From Rhodospirillaceae bacterium (lineage in GTDB: Bacteria > Pseudomonadota > Alphaproteobacteria > SHVP01): 64,000 bases of DNA. The stretch spans positions 1-64,000 of the forward strand of contig PBKD01000010.1 in NCBI GenBank assembly GCA_002722055.1, read 5' to 3'. A program made the translations under genes and the position numbers. This document shows positions 1 to 9,631 of this stretch, one piece after another. The notes under the pieces were generated by a model. That model was not told where the DNA came from and ran no database searches. It saw nothing but the letters and a program-made list of their open reading frames with translations. Position 1 is the stretch's first letter. Every line of letters begins with the position of its first letter.

Positions 1-60
1 GCCTTCTTTTTAGTAGCCTTCTTTTTAGTAGCCTTCTTTTTAGTAGCCTTCTTTTTAGGT
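1..60. repeat. 15-bp tandem repeat encoding the TopA lysine tail
   Basis: Four consecutive near-perfect 15-base units, each gccttctttttagta on the plus strand; the fourth ends in ggt instead of gta. Read on the minus strand each unit encodes a Thr/Ala/Lys pentapeptide (KKKAT in circular order), giving a basic C-terminal tail to topoisomerase I. The array continues past the window edge, so the copy number is unknown. Confidence 0.95.
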
Positions 61-2561
61 GGTTTTTTTGCTTTGTTATCAAGAAGTTCTATTGCTGCTT
101 CAAGAGTTAGTTCGAGTGGCTCTATACTTGACGGTATAGTTGCATTAATTTTGCCATGATTCACATATGGACCATATCTACCGTCATAGATATTTACTTG
201 TCCTTCTTCATTAGGGTGTTTCCCTAAATTTTTTAGAACCTCTGGTCCTCGTCTTTTTTTAGGTTCAGCGAGAAGACTAACTGCCCTATTTAAACCAACT
301 GAAAGTACATCATCATCTTTGGGAAGGGATCTGTAATCACCATCATGCCTTATAAATGCTCCAAATCTACCAATTCCTGCACTAATTTTTTTTGATGTTT
401 CAGGGTGTTTACCCACCTCCCTCGGTAGTGATAGATACTCCATCGCTTTTTCTAAAGTTAATAACCCTGGGTCATCATTTTTTGGAATACCTACTCTCTT
501 TGGCTTTTCATCACCTTCTGTATCGCCTTTTTGGATATAAAAACCATATGGCCCTTTTCTTATAGTAATTTTCTTATTGTCATTTGGATCCTCTCCAATT
601 TCTTTTGGCCAGTCGTCTTCTTGACTTTCATTCTCGTTTGTATTGGCTATCGCTCTTGTAAATTTACATTCTGGGTAAAGAGAACAACCTACAAAAGCTC
701 CAAACTTTCCTACTTTTAGGCTTAGTGTTCCTTGATTACATTTGGGGCATTCTCTTGAATTTTCTGATTCTTTATCAAAAATATGATCTGCGAGAATATC
801 ATTAAGAGAGTCTAATACATCTCTTATTCGTAATTCCTTGGTATTATCAATAGCATTTGTGAAATCACCCCAAAAGTCATTCAATACATCTGTCCACTTT
901 GCATCTCCAGAAGATATTTTGTCTAATCTATCTTCTAATTCCGCAGTAAAATCATACTCAACATATTTTGTGAAGAAGCTGACTAAAAAAGCTGTAACTA
1001 ACTGTCCTCTATCCTCAGCAAAAAATCTATTTTTTTCCAACGAAACATAATTTCTATCTTGAAGCACACTTAATGTGCTTGCATAAGTTGAGGGTCTTCC
1101 TATTCCTAATTCCTCAAGTTTTTTTACTAAACTTGCTTCAGTATACCTTGGTGGTGGATCAGTAAAATGTTGTTTTGGAGTGATACTATTTGATACCAAA
1201 CTTTCAGAATTATTTAATTTGGGTAGTCGGCTTGAGCTATTATTATCATCATCATCATCGTCGCTACTTTCTTGGTAGAGTTTTAGAAATCCATCAAATA
1301 ATATAACTTGTCCAGTAGATCTAAAAACATTTTTTTCATCTAATGATGAAATATCTACTGAAGTATTTTCTAGCTTTGCACTTTCCATTTGACTAGCTAT
1401 TGTTCTTTTCCAAATCAATTCGTATAAGGCGATCTCATTTTTATTTAGAACTGTACTTAGATCTCTAGGTAGTCTGGATAAACTTGTTGGACGAATTGCT
1501 TCATGTGCTTCTTGAGCATTCTTAGCTTTAGATTGATAAATTCTTGGTTTTTCTGGTAAATAATTTTTACCAAACTCTTTTTCAATAGTTTCTCTGCAAT
1601 TTGATATTGCCTCTTTCGCAATTTGTACTCCATCAGTCCGCATATAGGTTATTAAACCAGTAGTCTCACCACTTATCTCTATTCCTTCATATAATTTTTG
1701 AGCTATTTGCATAGTTTGTCTGGCTTTAAATCTTAGTTTTCTTGATGCTTCTTGCTGAAGAGTAGAAGTGGTAAAAGGTGCGTATGGGTTTCGTCTAGTT
1801 TGTTTAGCACTTATTGACAAAACTTTATATTTATCTGACTCTAATATAAATTTAACTGCTGAATTTGTATCTGTTTCATTTTGTAATGAAAACTTTTCAA
1901 CCTTTTCATTATTAAGCTTAATTAGTTTAGCATTAATCATTTCTTCAGGATTATTTTGTCTTGAGAAAATTGCGCTAATTGACCAATATTCCTGAGGGAT
2001 AAACTTTGAAATTTCAAGTTCTCTTTCGCAAATAAGTCTTAAAGCTACTGATTGAACCCTTCCAGCTGATTTAGCCCCAGGTAACTTTCTCCATAGGACT
2101 GGAGATAAATTAAAGCCAACTAAATAATCTAATGCCCTTCGAGCTTGTTGAGCATTAACTAAATCCATATCGATTTCTCTTGGGTTTTTTATTGCAGAAG
2201 TAACTGCATTTTTTGTTATCTCATTAAATACAACTCTTTTTATTACCTTATTTTCACAGCCCTTAATGTCACTAAGTGCCTTAATTACGTGCCAAGCTAT
2301 TGCTTCCCCTTCTCTATCAGGATCAGTTGCAAGGTAAAGTTTTTCAGAATTTTTTAAAGCGTTAGCAATTGCTTTAATATGCTTTTGAGAGTTTGGATCA
2401 ACTTCATAAGTCATAGCAAAGTTATCCTCAGGTTTAACTGAACCATTTTTAGATGGTAGATCCCTTATATGGCCATAACTTGCAATTACTGTGAAATCAC
2501 TGCCCAGATACTTATTAATTGTTTTTGCCTTGGCTGGTGATTCAACTACTACGACATTCAT
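1..2561 (-). CDS. topA: DNA topoisomerase I, C-terminus cut by window edge
   Basis: Type IA topoisomerase that relaxes negative supercoils by cutting one strand. The N-terminus reads MNVVVVESPAKAKT, the typical TopA start. A TOPRIM motif DPDREGEA lies near residue 82 and the catalytic tyrosine motif ITYMRTDGV near residue 305. A four-cysteine zinc finger (CPKC ... CSLYPEC) is near residue 604, followed by several topoisomerase C-terminal repeats (GPYGFY, GRFGAFI, GRYGPYV). An Asp/Asn run sits near residue 435, where the DNA shows an ATC repeat. The visible end is a lysine-rich tail built from a 15-base tandem repeat. About 853 codons are visible and the stop lies beyond position 1. The start at 2561 is preceded by a GGGA element. 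Confidence 0.97.
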   Translation of the reverse strand, partial: MNVVVVESPAKAKTINKYLGSDFTVIASYGHIRDLPSKNGSVKPEDNFAMTYEVDPNSQKHIKAIANALKNSEKLYLATDPDREGEAIAWHVIKALSDIKGCENKVIKRVVFNEITKNAVTSAIKNPREIDMDLVNAQQARRALDYLVGFNLSPVLWRKLPGAKSAGRVQSVALRLICERELEISKFIPQEYWSISAIFSRQNNPEEMINAKLIKLNNEKVEKFSLQNETDTNSAVKFILESDKYKVLSISAKQTRRNPYAPFTTSTLQQEASRKLRFKARQTMQIAQKLYEGIEISGETTGLITYMRTDGVQIAKEAISNCRETIEKEFGKNYLPEKPRIYQSKAKNAQEAHEAIRPTSLSRLPRDLSTVLNKNEIALYELIWKRTIASQMESAKLENTSVDISSLDEKNVFRSTGQVILFDGFLKLYQESSDDDDDDNNSSSRLPKLNNSESLVSNSITPKQHFTDPPPRYTEASLVKKLEELGIGRPSTYASTLSVLQDRNYVSLEKNRFFAEDRGQLVTAFLVSFFTKYVEYDFTAELEDRLDKISSGDAKWTDVLNDFWGDFTNAIDNTKELRIRDVLDSLNDILADHIFDKESENSRECPKCNQGTLSLKVGKFGAFVGCSLYPECKFTRAIANTNENESQEDDWPKEIGEDPNDNKKITIRKGPYGFYIQKGDTEGDEKPKRVGIPKNDDPGLLTLEKAMEYLSLPREVGKHPETSKKISAGIGRFGAFIRHDGDYRSLPKDDDVLSVGLNRAVSLLAEPKKRRGPEVLKNLGKHPNEEGQVNIYDGRYGPYVNHGKINATIPSSIEPLELTLEAAIELLDNKAKKPPKKKATKKKATKKKATKKK

Positions 2562-2748
2562 AATATTCCCGATTCATTCATAAAAAATTTAGTCTTATTA
2601 TTTAAATTTTTAAAACCCCTTAAAGCCTTTAGTCCGAAAATTGATATGAAGTCAATTGTGAGATTATTTTTTTATTAAAAATTTTTTAAAAAATCAAGGA
2701 AAACTGGGAAAATTTTAAAATTAATTTTTTTGAGGTTCAATGAATATT

Positions 2749-3528
2749 TTAATTTTTGCCAATTTTCGGTTCTTTACTATATAGGAGGTTTTTAATATTT
2801 TTCGTATGTCTAATCCAGATAATTATAGCTAAAAATAGAAAGAATTCTATTAGTTGTCTGTCAGTTGTATAAAATTCCTCAACAAATTGTTCAGAGAGTA
2901 TATATGCAATAACTGGAGCACAAGAAAAAGCAACAATTGCCGATAAAGAAGAGTATCTAGTTGCAAAGATAACAACTAACCAGATTAAAATGCAAAATAT
3001 TGCAATTAAAGGATTTAGAGCTAACAACACCCCAAAACCAGTTGCAACAGCTTTTCCGCCCCAAGCATAGAACAGGTTAATTAAAATAATTATAACACCA
3101 AATAAGCTGATAAAACCCCTACCAAATAAAATTATATTAATCGATAAAAAGGAAATTAATATAATGTATATATTAATTAAAATATTCTCTTTGATTTTTT
3201 TGAATAATAGAATAGGCAAAATATGTCCTATAACTAAACCTGTGCTTATGACTATAGCTAGATCTTGGTTAAGAATTTTTAATATGATTATAGTTGGAAT
3301 TAACCCCTTACATATATCGAGAATTAATGTAAGGAAAGCTATTTTTCTATTTCCTGTTCTTAAAACATTTGTTGCACCAATATTTCCAGAACCAATTTTT
3401 GTAATATCTCCATAGCCACTTAACCTAGTTATGATTACTCCAAAAGGAATTGATCCAATAAAATAACCAATAAGAAAAATAAAAATATAATACCATGTGA
3501 ACGATATATCACCTAAGGGGTCTGGCAT
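2749..3528 (-). CDS. plsY: Glycerol-3-phosphate acyltransferase PlsY
   Basis: Inner-membrane enzyme that moves an acyl group from acyl-phosphate to glycerol-3-phosphate, the first committed step of phospholipid synthesis. The N-terminal helix carries GYFIGSIPFG. The family signature GSGNIGATNVLR follows at about residues 46-57, and the second conserved loop GGKAVATGFGVLL is in the middle. Several hydrophobic membrane segments are visible. At 259 residues it is longer than typical 200-residue homologues, with a longer second half. It lies 15 bases downstream of the pyrC-like gene on the same strand, so the two are probably co-transcribed. In many alphaproteobacteria dprA follows plsY; here a 187-base gap leads directly to topA. 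Confidence 0.95.
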   Translation of the reverse strand: MPDPLGDISFTWYYIFIFLIGYFIGSIPFGVIITRLSGYGDITKIGSGNIGATNVLRTGNRKIAFLTLILDICKGLIPTIIILKILNQDLAIVISTGLVIGHILPILLFKKIKENILINIYIILISFLSINIILFGRGFISLFGVIIILINLFYAWGGKAVATGFGVLLALNPLIAIFCILIWLVVIFATRYSSLSAIVAFSCAPVIAYILSEQFVEEFYTTDRQLIEFFLFLAIIIWIRHTKNIKNLLYSKEPKIGKN

Positions 3529-3543
3529 AATTACTACCTCTAT

Positions 3544-4839
3544 TTATTTCCTGAAGGGATAAACTATCTTACCTGAAACAATTGTCATTAATACTTTTCC
3601 TTGCATAGGAAGGTTATTAAAAGGTGAATTTTTACTTTTACTAAAAAACATCTCACTTTTAACTACCCATGGTTTATCAGGATCAAAAAGTATTATATCT
3701 GCTGGGGACCCTGGAGTTAATCTTCCTTGATCTAAATTTAGTAAATTTGCAGGACCAGTTGTTAGTTTATGCATTAATTGTAAAAGACTTACTTCGTTTG
3801 AATGATATAAATTTAAGGTTGAAGATAATAGTGTTTCAAGACCAGTAGCTCCAAATTTAGCAAGTGAGAATGGAAGTCTTTTATTTTCTTCTGTCTCTGG
3901 TCTGTGAAAGCTTGAGATAACATCTATTGTATTATCCTTTATACCTTTGATTACCTCTATTCTATCTTGTTCTGATCTAAGGGGAGGTTTTAGTTTTGCA
4001 AAAGTTCTATAATTTATTACTTCAGACTCATTCAGAATAAAATGATACTGACTAGTTGCTGCTGAGATATTTAGTGATTTTGATTTTGCCAATCTAATTG
4101 AGTCTATTGCTTCTTTTGTTGTTATACAACTTGCATGATATTTTCCAACTTTAAGAAAATTTAACAATTTAATATCTCTTTCTAAGATTATACTTTCAGA
4201 TATTGGGGGGATTCCTTTTAACCCTAATCTTGTAGATATTTCACCCTCATTCATTACTCCTCCATCAGATAGATCGTTATCATCAGTAAAGTGGCAAATA
4301 AGAGCATCAAAATCAGAGCAATATAGTATTAAATTTTTCATTAATTTAGTGTTTTGTATACTTTTGTAACCATCTGAAAAAGCAATTGCTCCTGAATTTT
4401 TAAGAAGGCCTATCTCTGACATTTTTTGTCCATCTATATTTTTACTAAGACTAGCCATAGGTATAATTTTTACAACGCCAAGGTTTTTTGCTCTACGAAT
4501 TATGAAGTCTACTAATGTGACATCATCAATAACAGGTTTTGTGTCTGGCATAGATATAATTGTTGTAACTCCACCAGCTGCAGCAGATTTTGTAGCAGTG
4601 ATTATATTTTCTTTGTATTCATTACCTGGTTCACCTATTGAAACTCCTATATCAATAATTCCAGGAGATAATATATTTTTATTACAATTAAATACTTCAA
4701 TATTTTCATCATTTATTTCCGGTTGAATATCTTTTTCAATAGATAATATTTTCTCATTTTCAATAATCAATGAACCATTACAATCTAGACCAGAGGAAGG
4801 ATCTATGATTCTTGCGTTATAAAATATTTTCTTACTCAT
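3544..4839 (-). CDS. pyrC: Dihydroorotase-like protein, probably non-catalytic
   Basis: Amidohydrolase-fold protein of 431 residues that follows pyrB with an 8-base gap. The dihydroorotase framework is clear: a GEPG loop, AAAGGVTTIISMPDT, KPPLRSEQDR and GLETLL. Key metal and catalytic residues of active dihydroorotase are absent. The usual HxH of the first strand is replaced by DIGVSIGEPG. The HICHxS region reads YHASCITT. The TDHAPH motif with the catalytic Asp reads SSFHRPE. Such degenerate copies beside pyrB are known as PyrX-like subunits that support the ATCase complex. I infer a structural partner of PyrB here, with an active PyrC encoded elsewhere. The gene is intact, so it is not a pseudogene. 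Confidence 0.85.
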   Translation of the reverse strand: MSKKIFYNARIIDPSSGLDCNGSLIIENEKILSIEKDIQPEINDENIEVFNCNKNILSPGIIDIGVSIGEPGNEYKENIITATKSAAAGGVTTIISMPDTKPVIDDVTLVDFIIRRAKNLGVVKIIPMASLSKNIDGQKMSEIGLLKNSGAIAFSDGYKSIQNTKLMKNLILYCSDFDALICHFTDDNDLSDGGVMNEGEISTRLGLKGIPPISESIILERDIKLLNFLKVGKYHASCITTKEAIDSIRLAKSKSLNISAATSQYHFILNESEVINYRTFAKLKPPLRSEQDRIEVIKGIKDNTIDVISSFHRPETEENKRLPFSLAKFGATGLETLLSSTLNLYHSNEVSLLQLMHKLTTGPANLLNLDQGRLTPGSPADIILFDPDKPWVVKSEMFFSKSKNSPFNNLPMQGKVLMTIVSGKIVYPFRK

Positions 4840-4847
4840 CAGTAAAG

Positions 4848-5798
4848 TTAGCCCTCAACTCTTTTTGAGTTTAAAATTTCTAAACATGCCATTCTGATAG
4901 CTACTCCCATTTCTACCTGCTCTCTAATTACACTTTGTTTCATGTTATCGGCAACTTCAGTATCAATCTCTACTCCTCTATTCATTGGGCCAGGATGCAT
5001 TATCAAAGCGCCTGGTTTAGCTTTATCAAGATTTTTTTTACTAAGACCAAATATTTCATAATACTCTCTAGTTGAAGGGACATAAGATCCATGCATTCTC
5101 TCATTCTGTAGTCTTAGCATCATTACAATATCACAATTTTGAAGTCCATCTTTCATATTATGAAAAATTTCTACTCCCATTTTTTCAATAGAATTAGGTA
5201 TTAAAGTAGATGGGGCAACAATTTTTACATTTGACCCCATTATATTAAGTAATTGTATATTTGACCTAGCTACTCTGCTATGCATTATGTCTCCGCAAAT
5301 TGCTACATTAAGTCCATCCAATTTTTTTAGGTTTCTTCTTATTGTAAGAGCATCCAAAAGAGCCTGAGTTGGATGTGAATGACATCCGTCGCCTGCATTA
5401 ATTATCGGAGTATTTACTTTTTTTGCAAGTAAGTTAACAGCTCCTGACTCATTATGCCTTACAACCATTAAATCTGGATGCATAGCATTTAAAGTCATTG
5501 CTGTATCAAGAAGTGTTTCACCTTTTTTAATTGAAGAACCTTCTATAGACATGTTTATAACATCTGCACCAAGACGTTTACCTGCAAGCTCAAAAGAAGT
5601 TCTTGTTCTTGTGGAGCTTTCAAAGAAAAGATTAATCAGAGTTTTCCCTTTTAATTTAGGAATTTTTTTATTTTGTGATTTATTTAGAGAAACATAATAT
5701 TCTGATAAATTTAAAATTAAATTTATATCAATAGGAGATAAATCTTCGATAGATAGTATATCTTTCTGAGAAAAATCAGTTATTTTACTTTGTTTCAT
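4848..5798 (-). CDS. pyrB: Aspartate carbamoyltransferase catalytic subunit
   Basis: Joins carbamoyl phosphate and aspartate to form N-carbamoylaspartate in the second step of pyrimidine synthesis. The carbamoyl-phosphate loop [13 protein letters not shown] is at about residues 58-70. HPTQALLD is mid-protein, and [11 protein letters not shown] near the C-terminus belongs to the aspartate domain. Its 316 residues are normal for the family. No regulatory PyrI gene is adjacent, which fits the class paired with a PyrC-like partner. Translation starts just downstream of a perfect 8-bp hairpin (5808-5828). Confidence 0.97.
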   Translation of the reverse strand: MKQSKITDFSQKDILSIEDLSPIDINLILNLSEYYVSLNKSQNKKIPKLKGKTLINLFFESSTRTRTSFELAGKRLGADVINMSIEGSSIKKGETLLDTAMTLNAMHPDLMVVRHNESGAVNLLAKKVNTPIINAGDGCHSHPTQALLDALTIRRNLKKLDGLNVAICGDIMHSRVARSNIQLLNIMGSNVKIVAPSTLIPNSIEKMGVEIFHNMKDGLQNCDIVMMLRLQNERMHGSYVPSTREYYEIFGLSKKNLDKAKPGALIMHPGPMNRGVEIDTEVADNMKQSVIREQVEMGVAIRMACLEILNSKRVEG

Positions 5799-5807
5799 AA
5801 AATTTAT

Positions 5808-5828
5808 TTATATCCTTTTAGGATATAA
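5808..5828 (-). promoter_or_regulatory. Hairpin in the pyrB leader
   Basis: TTATATCC (5808-5815) and GGATATAA (5821-5828) form a perfect 8-bp stem around a 5-base loop. Read on the minus strand, the hairpin lies 10-30 bases upstream of the pyrB start and its loop and stem hold the only AAAAGGA purine run, so it could hide a ribosome binding site. No T-run follows, so it is not a convincing terminator for ruvX. The regulatory role is inferred. Confidence 0.35.
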
Positions 5829-5851
5829 TACTGCAAGTAATATTTTGCAAA

Positions 5852-6313
5852 TTATATCAATTGATTCAAATGATCTATAGCTCCTTGAAGAATAAGTGTG
5901 GCAGCTTCTTTATCTACGATTTTTTTTCTTTTATTCCTAGATATGTCAAGGCTAATTAATTGTTTATTTACAGCAATTGTTGACATTCTCTCATCCCAAA
6001 AAAGTATCGGTAAGTTAAATGATTTGTCAATATTTGAAGCAAATTGTCTAATTGACTGACACATTCGACCCTCTGTACCGTCCATATTTAGCGGGTAACC
6101 AATTACTATGCCGCCCACATTTCTCCTATCGATAACCATTTTTAGACTATTTATATCTTCATTTAGATTTTTCCTTTGAATTAAAATTATTGGAGTAGCC
6201 ATTTGGTGGTTCTTATCTGAAATAGCAACTCCTATGGTCTTTGATCCGACATCTAATCCAAGCAAACGTGCTCCAGGATTTAATTTTAAATTTCTGATAT
6301 TGCTTAGTAACAT
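5852..6313 (-). CDS. ruvX: Putative Holliday junction resolvase / pre-16S rRNA nuclease
   Basis: YqgF/RuvX family protein with an RNase H-like fold; members are implicated in 16S rRNA 5'-end processing and in resolving Holliday junctions. The first acidic motif is LLGLDVGSKTIGVAISD near residue 20. GYPLNMDGTEG follows, then WDERMST and the C-terminal DKEAATLILQGA, which supply the remaining acidic residues. The 153-residue length is normal. The gene is divergent from gatC with a 71-base gap that must hold both promoters, and it is the first gene of the leftward ruvX-pyrB-pyrC-plsY run. Confidence 0.93.
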   Translation of the reverse strand: MLLSNIRNLKLNPGARLLGLDVGSKTIGVAISDKNHQMATPIILIQRKNLNEDINSLKMVIDRRNVGGIVIGYPLNMDGTEGRMCQSIRQFASNIDKSFNLPILFWDERMSTIAVNKQLISLDISRNKRKKIVDKEAATLILQGAIDHLNQLI

Positions 6314-6384
6314 TGTCAGTGATAAGTTTATTTTAGTATTAAGTGCACTATATTATATGAATAATTAACTTTGGTAAAATCATT

Positions 6385-6672
6385 ATGGCAATTGACAGAA
6401 AAACAGTTGAAAAAATATCCTCATTAGCAAAAATAAAGCTAAATGATACTGAGGCTGATGAAATAACTAATGAATTATCTAACATTCTTGAGTGGATTGA
6501 TCAATTAAATAAAGTTGATACAAAAAACACGCCACCCATGACCGGGGTAATTAAATCAAATTTATATCAAAGAGATGATTTGATTACGGAAGATAAAAAA
6601 TTAGATGAAATATTAATAAATTCTCCTGAAACTACTGAAGGTTTCTTTGTTGTACCAAGAGTTGTAGACTAA
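6385..6672 (+). CDS. gatC: Asp/Glu-tRNA amidotransferase subunit C
   Basis: Small stabilising subunit of the GatCAB amidotransferase, which converts misacylated Glu-tRNA(Gln) and/or Asp-tRNA(Asn) to the correct amide form. It has the family pattern VEKISSLAKIKL near the N-terminus, the ELSNILEWIDQLNKVDT helix and the C-terminal FFVVPRVVD. The length of 95 residues is typical. Its stop overlaps the gatA start by one base (TAATG), so the pair is translationally coupled. Confidence 0.96.
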   Translation: MAIDRKTVEKISSLAKIKLNDTEADEITNELSNILEWIDQLNKVDTKNTPPMTGVIKSNLYQRDDLITEDKKLDEILINSPETTEGFFVVPRVVD

Positions 6673-8150
6673 TGAGCTTAATTAAAGGTTTAACAATTTC
6701 CCAAGCTAGAAAAGGTTTGCTTGAGAAAAAATTTTCGGCTAAAGAGCTTGTTGAGTCGTTTGTAATTGAGATTAAAAATTCAAAAAAACTAAATTCTTAT
6801 ATTTCTTTTAATTTTGATTCAGCTATTGAAAAAGCAAAAGAAAGCGATGAAAAAATTGCTAAAGGCAATGCTAGACCCTTAGAGGGAATTCCAATTGCTA
6901 TTAAAGATCTATTCTGTACTAAAGGTATTAGAACAACGGCAGCATCTAATATGCTAAACAATTTTATTCCTCCATATGAATCCACTGTTACTCAGAAATT
7001 GTTAAATTCTGGTTCAATATTTTTAGGGAAAACAAACCTAGATGAATTTGCAATGGGTTCATCTAATGAAACAAGCTTTTTTGGTCCTTCCATTAACCCT
7101 TGGAAGCCATCTAATGAAAAATTAGATTATGTTCCTGGTGGTTCAAGTGGAGGTTCAGCAGTAGCAGTTTCAGCAAACCTTTGTTTGGGTGCTGTTGGAA
7201 CAGATACAGGAGGTTCAATAAGACAGCCAGCATCATTTTGTGGAATAGTAGGCCTTAAGCCAACATATGGAAGATGCTCCAGATGGGGTATTGTTGCTTT
7301 CGCCTCTTCCCTTGACCAAGCTGGGCCAATGACTAGAAATGTTGAGGACGCAGCACTACTCCTATATAATATGGTAGGCTATGACCCAAAAGACTCAACT
7401 TCGGTCAATAAAGAGGTTCCAAATTTTAAAGACTCAATAAGAAGAAATATAAAAAATTTAAAATTTGGAATACCAAGAGAATACAATCTTGATGAATCAA
7501 GTCCTGATGTAAAGAATTTATGGGAAAAAGGAATTAATTGGATTAAGCAAGGAGGAGGAGAGATTGTTGATATTTCTCTTCCACACACAAAATATGCTTT
7601 ACCATCTTATTATATAATAGCTCCTGCCGAGGCCTCTTCAAATTTATCAAGGTATGATGGTGTTAGATATGGTCATAGAGTTGAAGGAGGAAGTCTAGAG
7701 GAACTTTATCAAAATACTAGAGGTGATGGCTTTGGCAATGAGGTAAAAAGAAGAATTTTAATTGGAACATATGTTTTATCAGCAGGTTATTATGATGCTT
7801 ACTATATAAAAGCTCAAAAAATTAGATCACTTATATATAATGATTTTGAAAATGTGTTCAAAGATGTAGATGTCATATTTACTCCTACAACGCCAAACTC
7901 AGCGTTTCCAATTAATGCAAAAATTGATGATCCAATTTCAATGTATATGAATGATCTTTTAACTGTTCCAGCAAATATGGCAGGCTTACCAGCTATTTCA
8001 ATTCCCTCTGGTAAAGATAATAAAGGTTTACCTTTAGGCTTTCAATTTATTGGAAAACCCTTTGATGAGTCAGGTTTACTAAATATTGCTAGTTATTTTG
8101 AAGAGGTTTGTGAGTTTGAAGATGATAAAGAAGAGTGGTGGAAACAATGA
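6672..8150 (+). CDS. gatA: Asp/Glu-tRNA amidotransferase subunit A
   Basis: Amidase subunit of GatCAB that hydrolyses glutamine to supply ammonia. The amidase-signature Ser-cisSer-Lys triad is visible: the catalytic lysine in PIAIKDLF near residue 78, the GGSSGGSA loop near residue 158, and the serine in [15 protein letters not shown] near residue 180. The 492-residue length is normal. It lies between gatC and gatB, overlapping both. No anomalies were seen. Confidence 0.98.
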   Translation: MSLIKGLTISQARKGLLEKKFSAKELVESFVIEIKNSKKLNSYISFNFDSAIEKAKESDEKIAKGNARPLEGIPIAIKDLFCTKGIRTTAASNMLNNFIPPYESTVTQKLLNSGSIFLGKTNLDEFAMGSSNETSFFGPSINPWKPSNEKLDYVPGGSSGGSAVAVSANLCLGAVGTDTGGSIRQPASFCGIVGLKPTYGRCSRWGIVAFASSLDQAGPMTRNVEDAALLLYNMVGYDPKDSTSVNKEVPNFKDSIRRNIKNLKFGIPREYNLDESSPDVKNLWEKGINWIKQGGGEIVDISLPHTKYALPSYYIIAPAEASSNLSRYDGVRYGHRVEGGSLEELYQNTRGDGFGNEVKRRILIGTYVLSAGYYDAYYIKAQKIRSLIYNDFENVFKDVDVIFTPTTPNSAFPINAKIDDPISMYMNDLLTVPANMAGLPAISIPSGKDNKGLPLGFQFIGKPFDESGLLNIASYFEEVCEFEDDKEEWWKQ

Positions 8151-9601
8151 CTTCAAAAGCAAATAATAATTTAAACTGGGAAATAATTATTGGTTTGGAA
8201 GTCCATGCTCAGGTAGTCTCAAACTCAAAACTTTTTTCAGGAATGTCTACCACATATGGTGGTGAGCCAAATACTCAAGTGAGTTATATAGATGCTGCTT
8301 TTCCAGGAATGTTGCCGGTTATTAATAAATTTTGTATCGAACAAGCAGTTAGAACAGGGTTAGGCTTGAAAGCTAAAATAAATATGGAATCTGTTTTTGA
8401 TAGAAAAAATTATTTTTATGCTGATTTACCTGCTGGTTATCAGATTTCTCAATTTGAAAATCCAATAGTAGGTAAAGGTCAAGTTATTTTAGATATGCCA
8501 GATGGTACAATAAGAGAAATTGGTATTACACGTCTCCATTTAGAACAAGATGCAGGGAAAAGTATACACGATTCTAATTCTGCTAATTCTTATGTTGATT
8601 TAAATAGGGCAGGTATTGCTTTAATGGAGATTGTTTCTGAACCAGATATGCGTTCATCAGAGGAAGCTGGATTATTTTTAAAAAAATTAAGAACAATTTT
8701 AAGGTACTTAGGTACCTGTGATGGAAATATGGAACAAGGGAGTATGCGTGCAGATGTTAATGTATCGGTTCGAAGGTATGGTGAAGAACTTGGAACTCGA
8801 TGTGAAATTAAAAATGTAAATTCTATTCGTTTTGTTCAGCAAGCAATAGAATATGAATCTAAACGTCAAATTAAAGAAATTGAGCTAGGAAATAAAATAG
8901 TTCAAGAAACAAGGCTTTTTGATCCTAAAAATTTTGAAACCAGACCGATGAGAAGTAAAGAGGAATCTCACGATTATAGATACTTTCCGGACCCTGATCT
9001 CTTACCTTTAAAATTAAGTCAAACTTGGATAGATCAAATCTCAAAATCCTTACCCGAACTTCCAGATGATAGAAAGCAAAGATTTTGTAGCGAATATGGT
9101 CTTTCTATATATGATTCAGGTCTTCTCGTAGACGACAAAGAAACAGCAGATTTTTTTGAGGAGGTGGTTTTAAAAAGAGACCCAAAATTAGTTGCTAATA
9201 TAGTGTTAGGTGATTTTTATGGATTTTTAAATAAATTAGGACAGAATATTAATAATTCAAGAGTTTCTTCTAAGTCATTAGGCGAGCTTATAGATCTAAT
9301 TTCTAATAAGATAATTTCAGGGAGAATATCAAAAGAAGTTCTTGAAATTATGTTTCAGACCGGACAAAGTCCAAAAGAAATTGTAGAGGAAAAAGGATTA
9401 AAGCAGATAAGTAATATTGATGAAATAGAAAAAATAGTTGATACAATACTAGATGAAAATATAGAAAAAGTTAATGAGTTTAAGAACGGAAAAGAGAAAC
9501 TCTTTGGTTTTTTTGTCGGGCAAGTTATGAAGAAGACAGAGGGTAAAGCTAACCCACAACTTGTAAATGAAATACTTACGAAAAAATTAAATAAAAATTA
9601 A
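8147..9601 (+). CDS. gatB: Asp/Glu-tRNA amidotransferase subunit B
   Basis: Subunit of GatCAB that binds the misacylated tRNA, phosphorylates the acyl group with ATP and accepts ammonia from GatA. Seen are GLEVHAQ near the start, the [18 protein letters not shown] motif, LEQDAGKS, and the C-terminal YqeY-like tail ending [13 protein letters not shown] place the start at the ATG at 8147, which overlaps the gatA stop in an ATGA junction, giving [12 protein letters not shown] at 8135 in the same frame is possible but unneeded. Confidence 0.97.
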   Translation: MTSKANNNLNWEIIIGLEVHAQVVSNSKLFSGMSTTYGGEPNTQVSYIDAAFPGMLPVINKFCIEQAVRTGLGLKAKINMESVFDRKNYFYADLPAGYQISQFENPIVGKGQVILDMPDGTIREIGITRLHLEQDAGKSIHDSNSANSYVDLNRAGIALMEIVSEPDMRSSEEAGLFLKKLRTILRYLGTCDGNMEQGSMRADVNVSVRRYGEELGTRCEIKNVNSIRFVQQAIEYESKRQIKEIELGNKIVQETRLFDPKNFETRPMRSKEESHDYRYFPDPDLLPLKLSQTWIDQISKSLPELPDDRKQRFCSEYGLSIYDSGLLVDDKETADFFEEVVLKRDPKLVANIVLGDFYGFLNKLGQNINNSRVSSKSLGELIDLISNKIISGRISKEVLEIMFQTGQSPKEIVEEKGLKQISNIDEIEKIVDTILDENIEKVNEFKNGKEKLFGFFVGQVMKKTEGKANPQLVNEILTKKLNKN

Positions 9602-9631
9602 TTGCTTTATTAATTGTAAACAGGGATTATT

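Noticed and set aside
1..60. CRISPR-like short repeats
   Set aside because: The units are directly adjacent without spacers and lie in frame in topA; no cas genes are present in the window.
3164..3415. Plus-strand reading frame inside plsY
   Set aside because: It is antisense to a clearly conserved gene and has no family motif; the same applies to the other short frames opposite pyrC, gatA, the A-domain, gabD, sthA and rsh.
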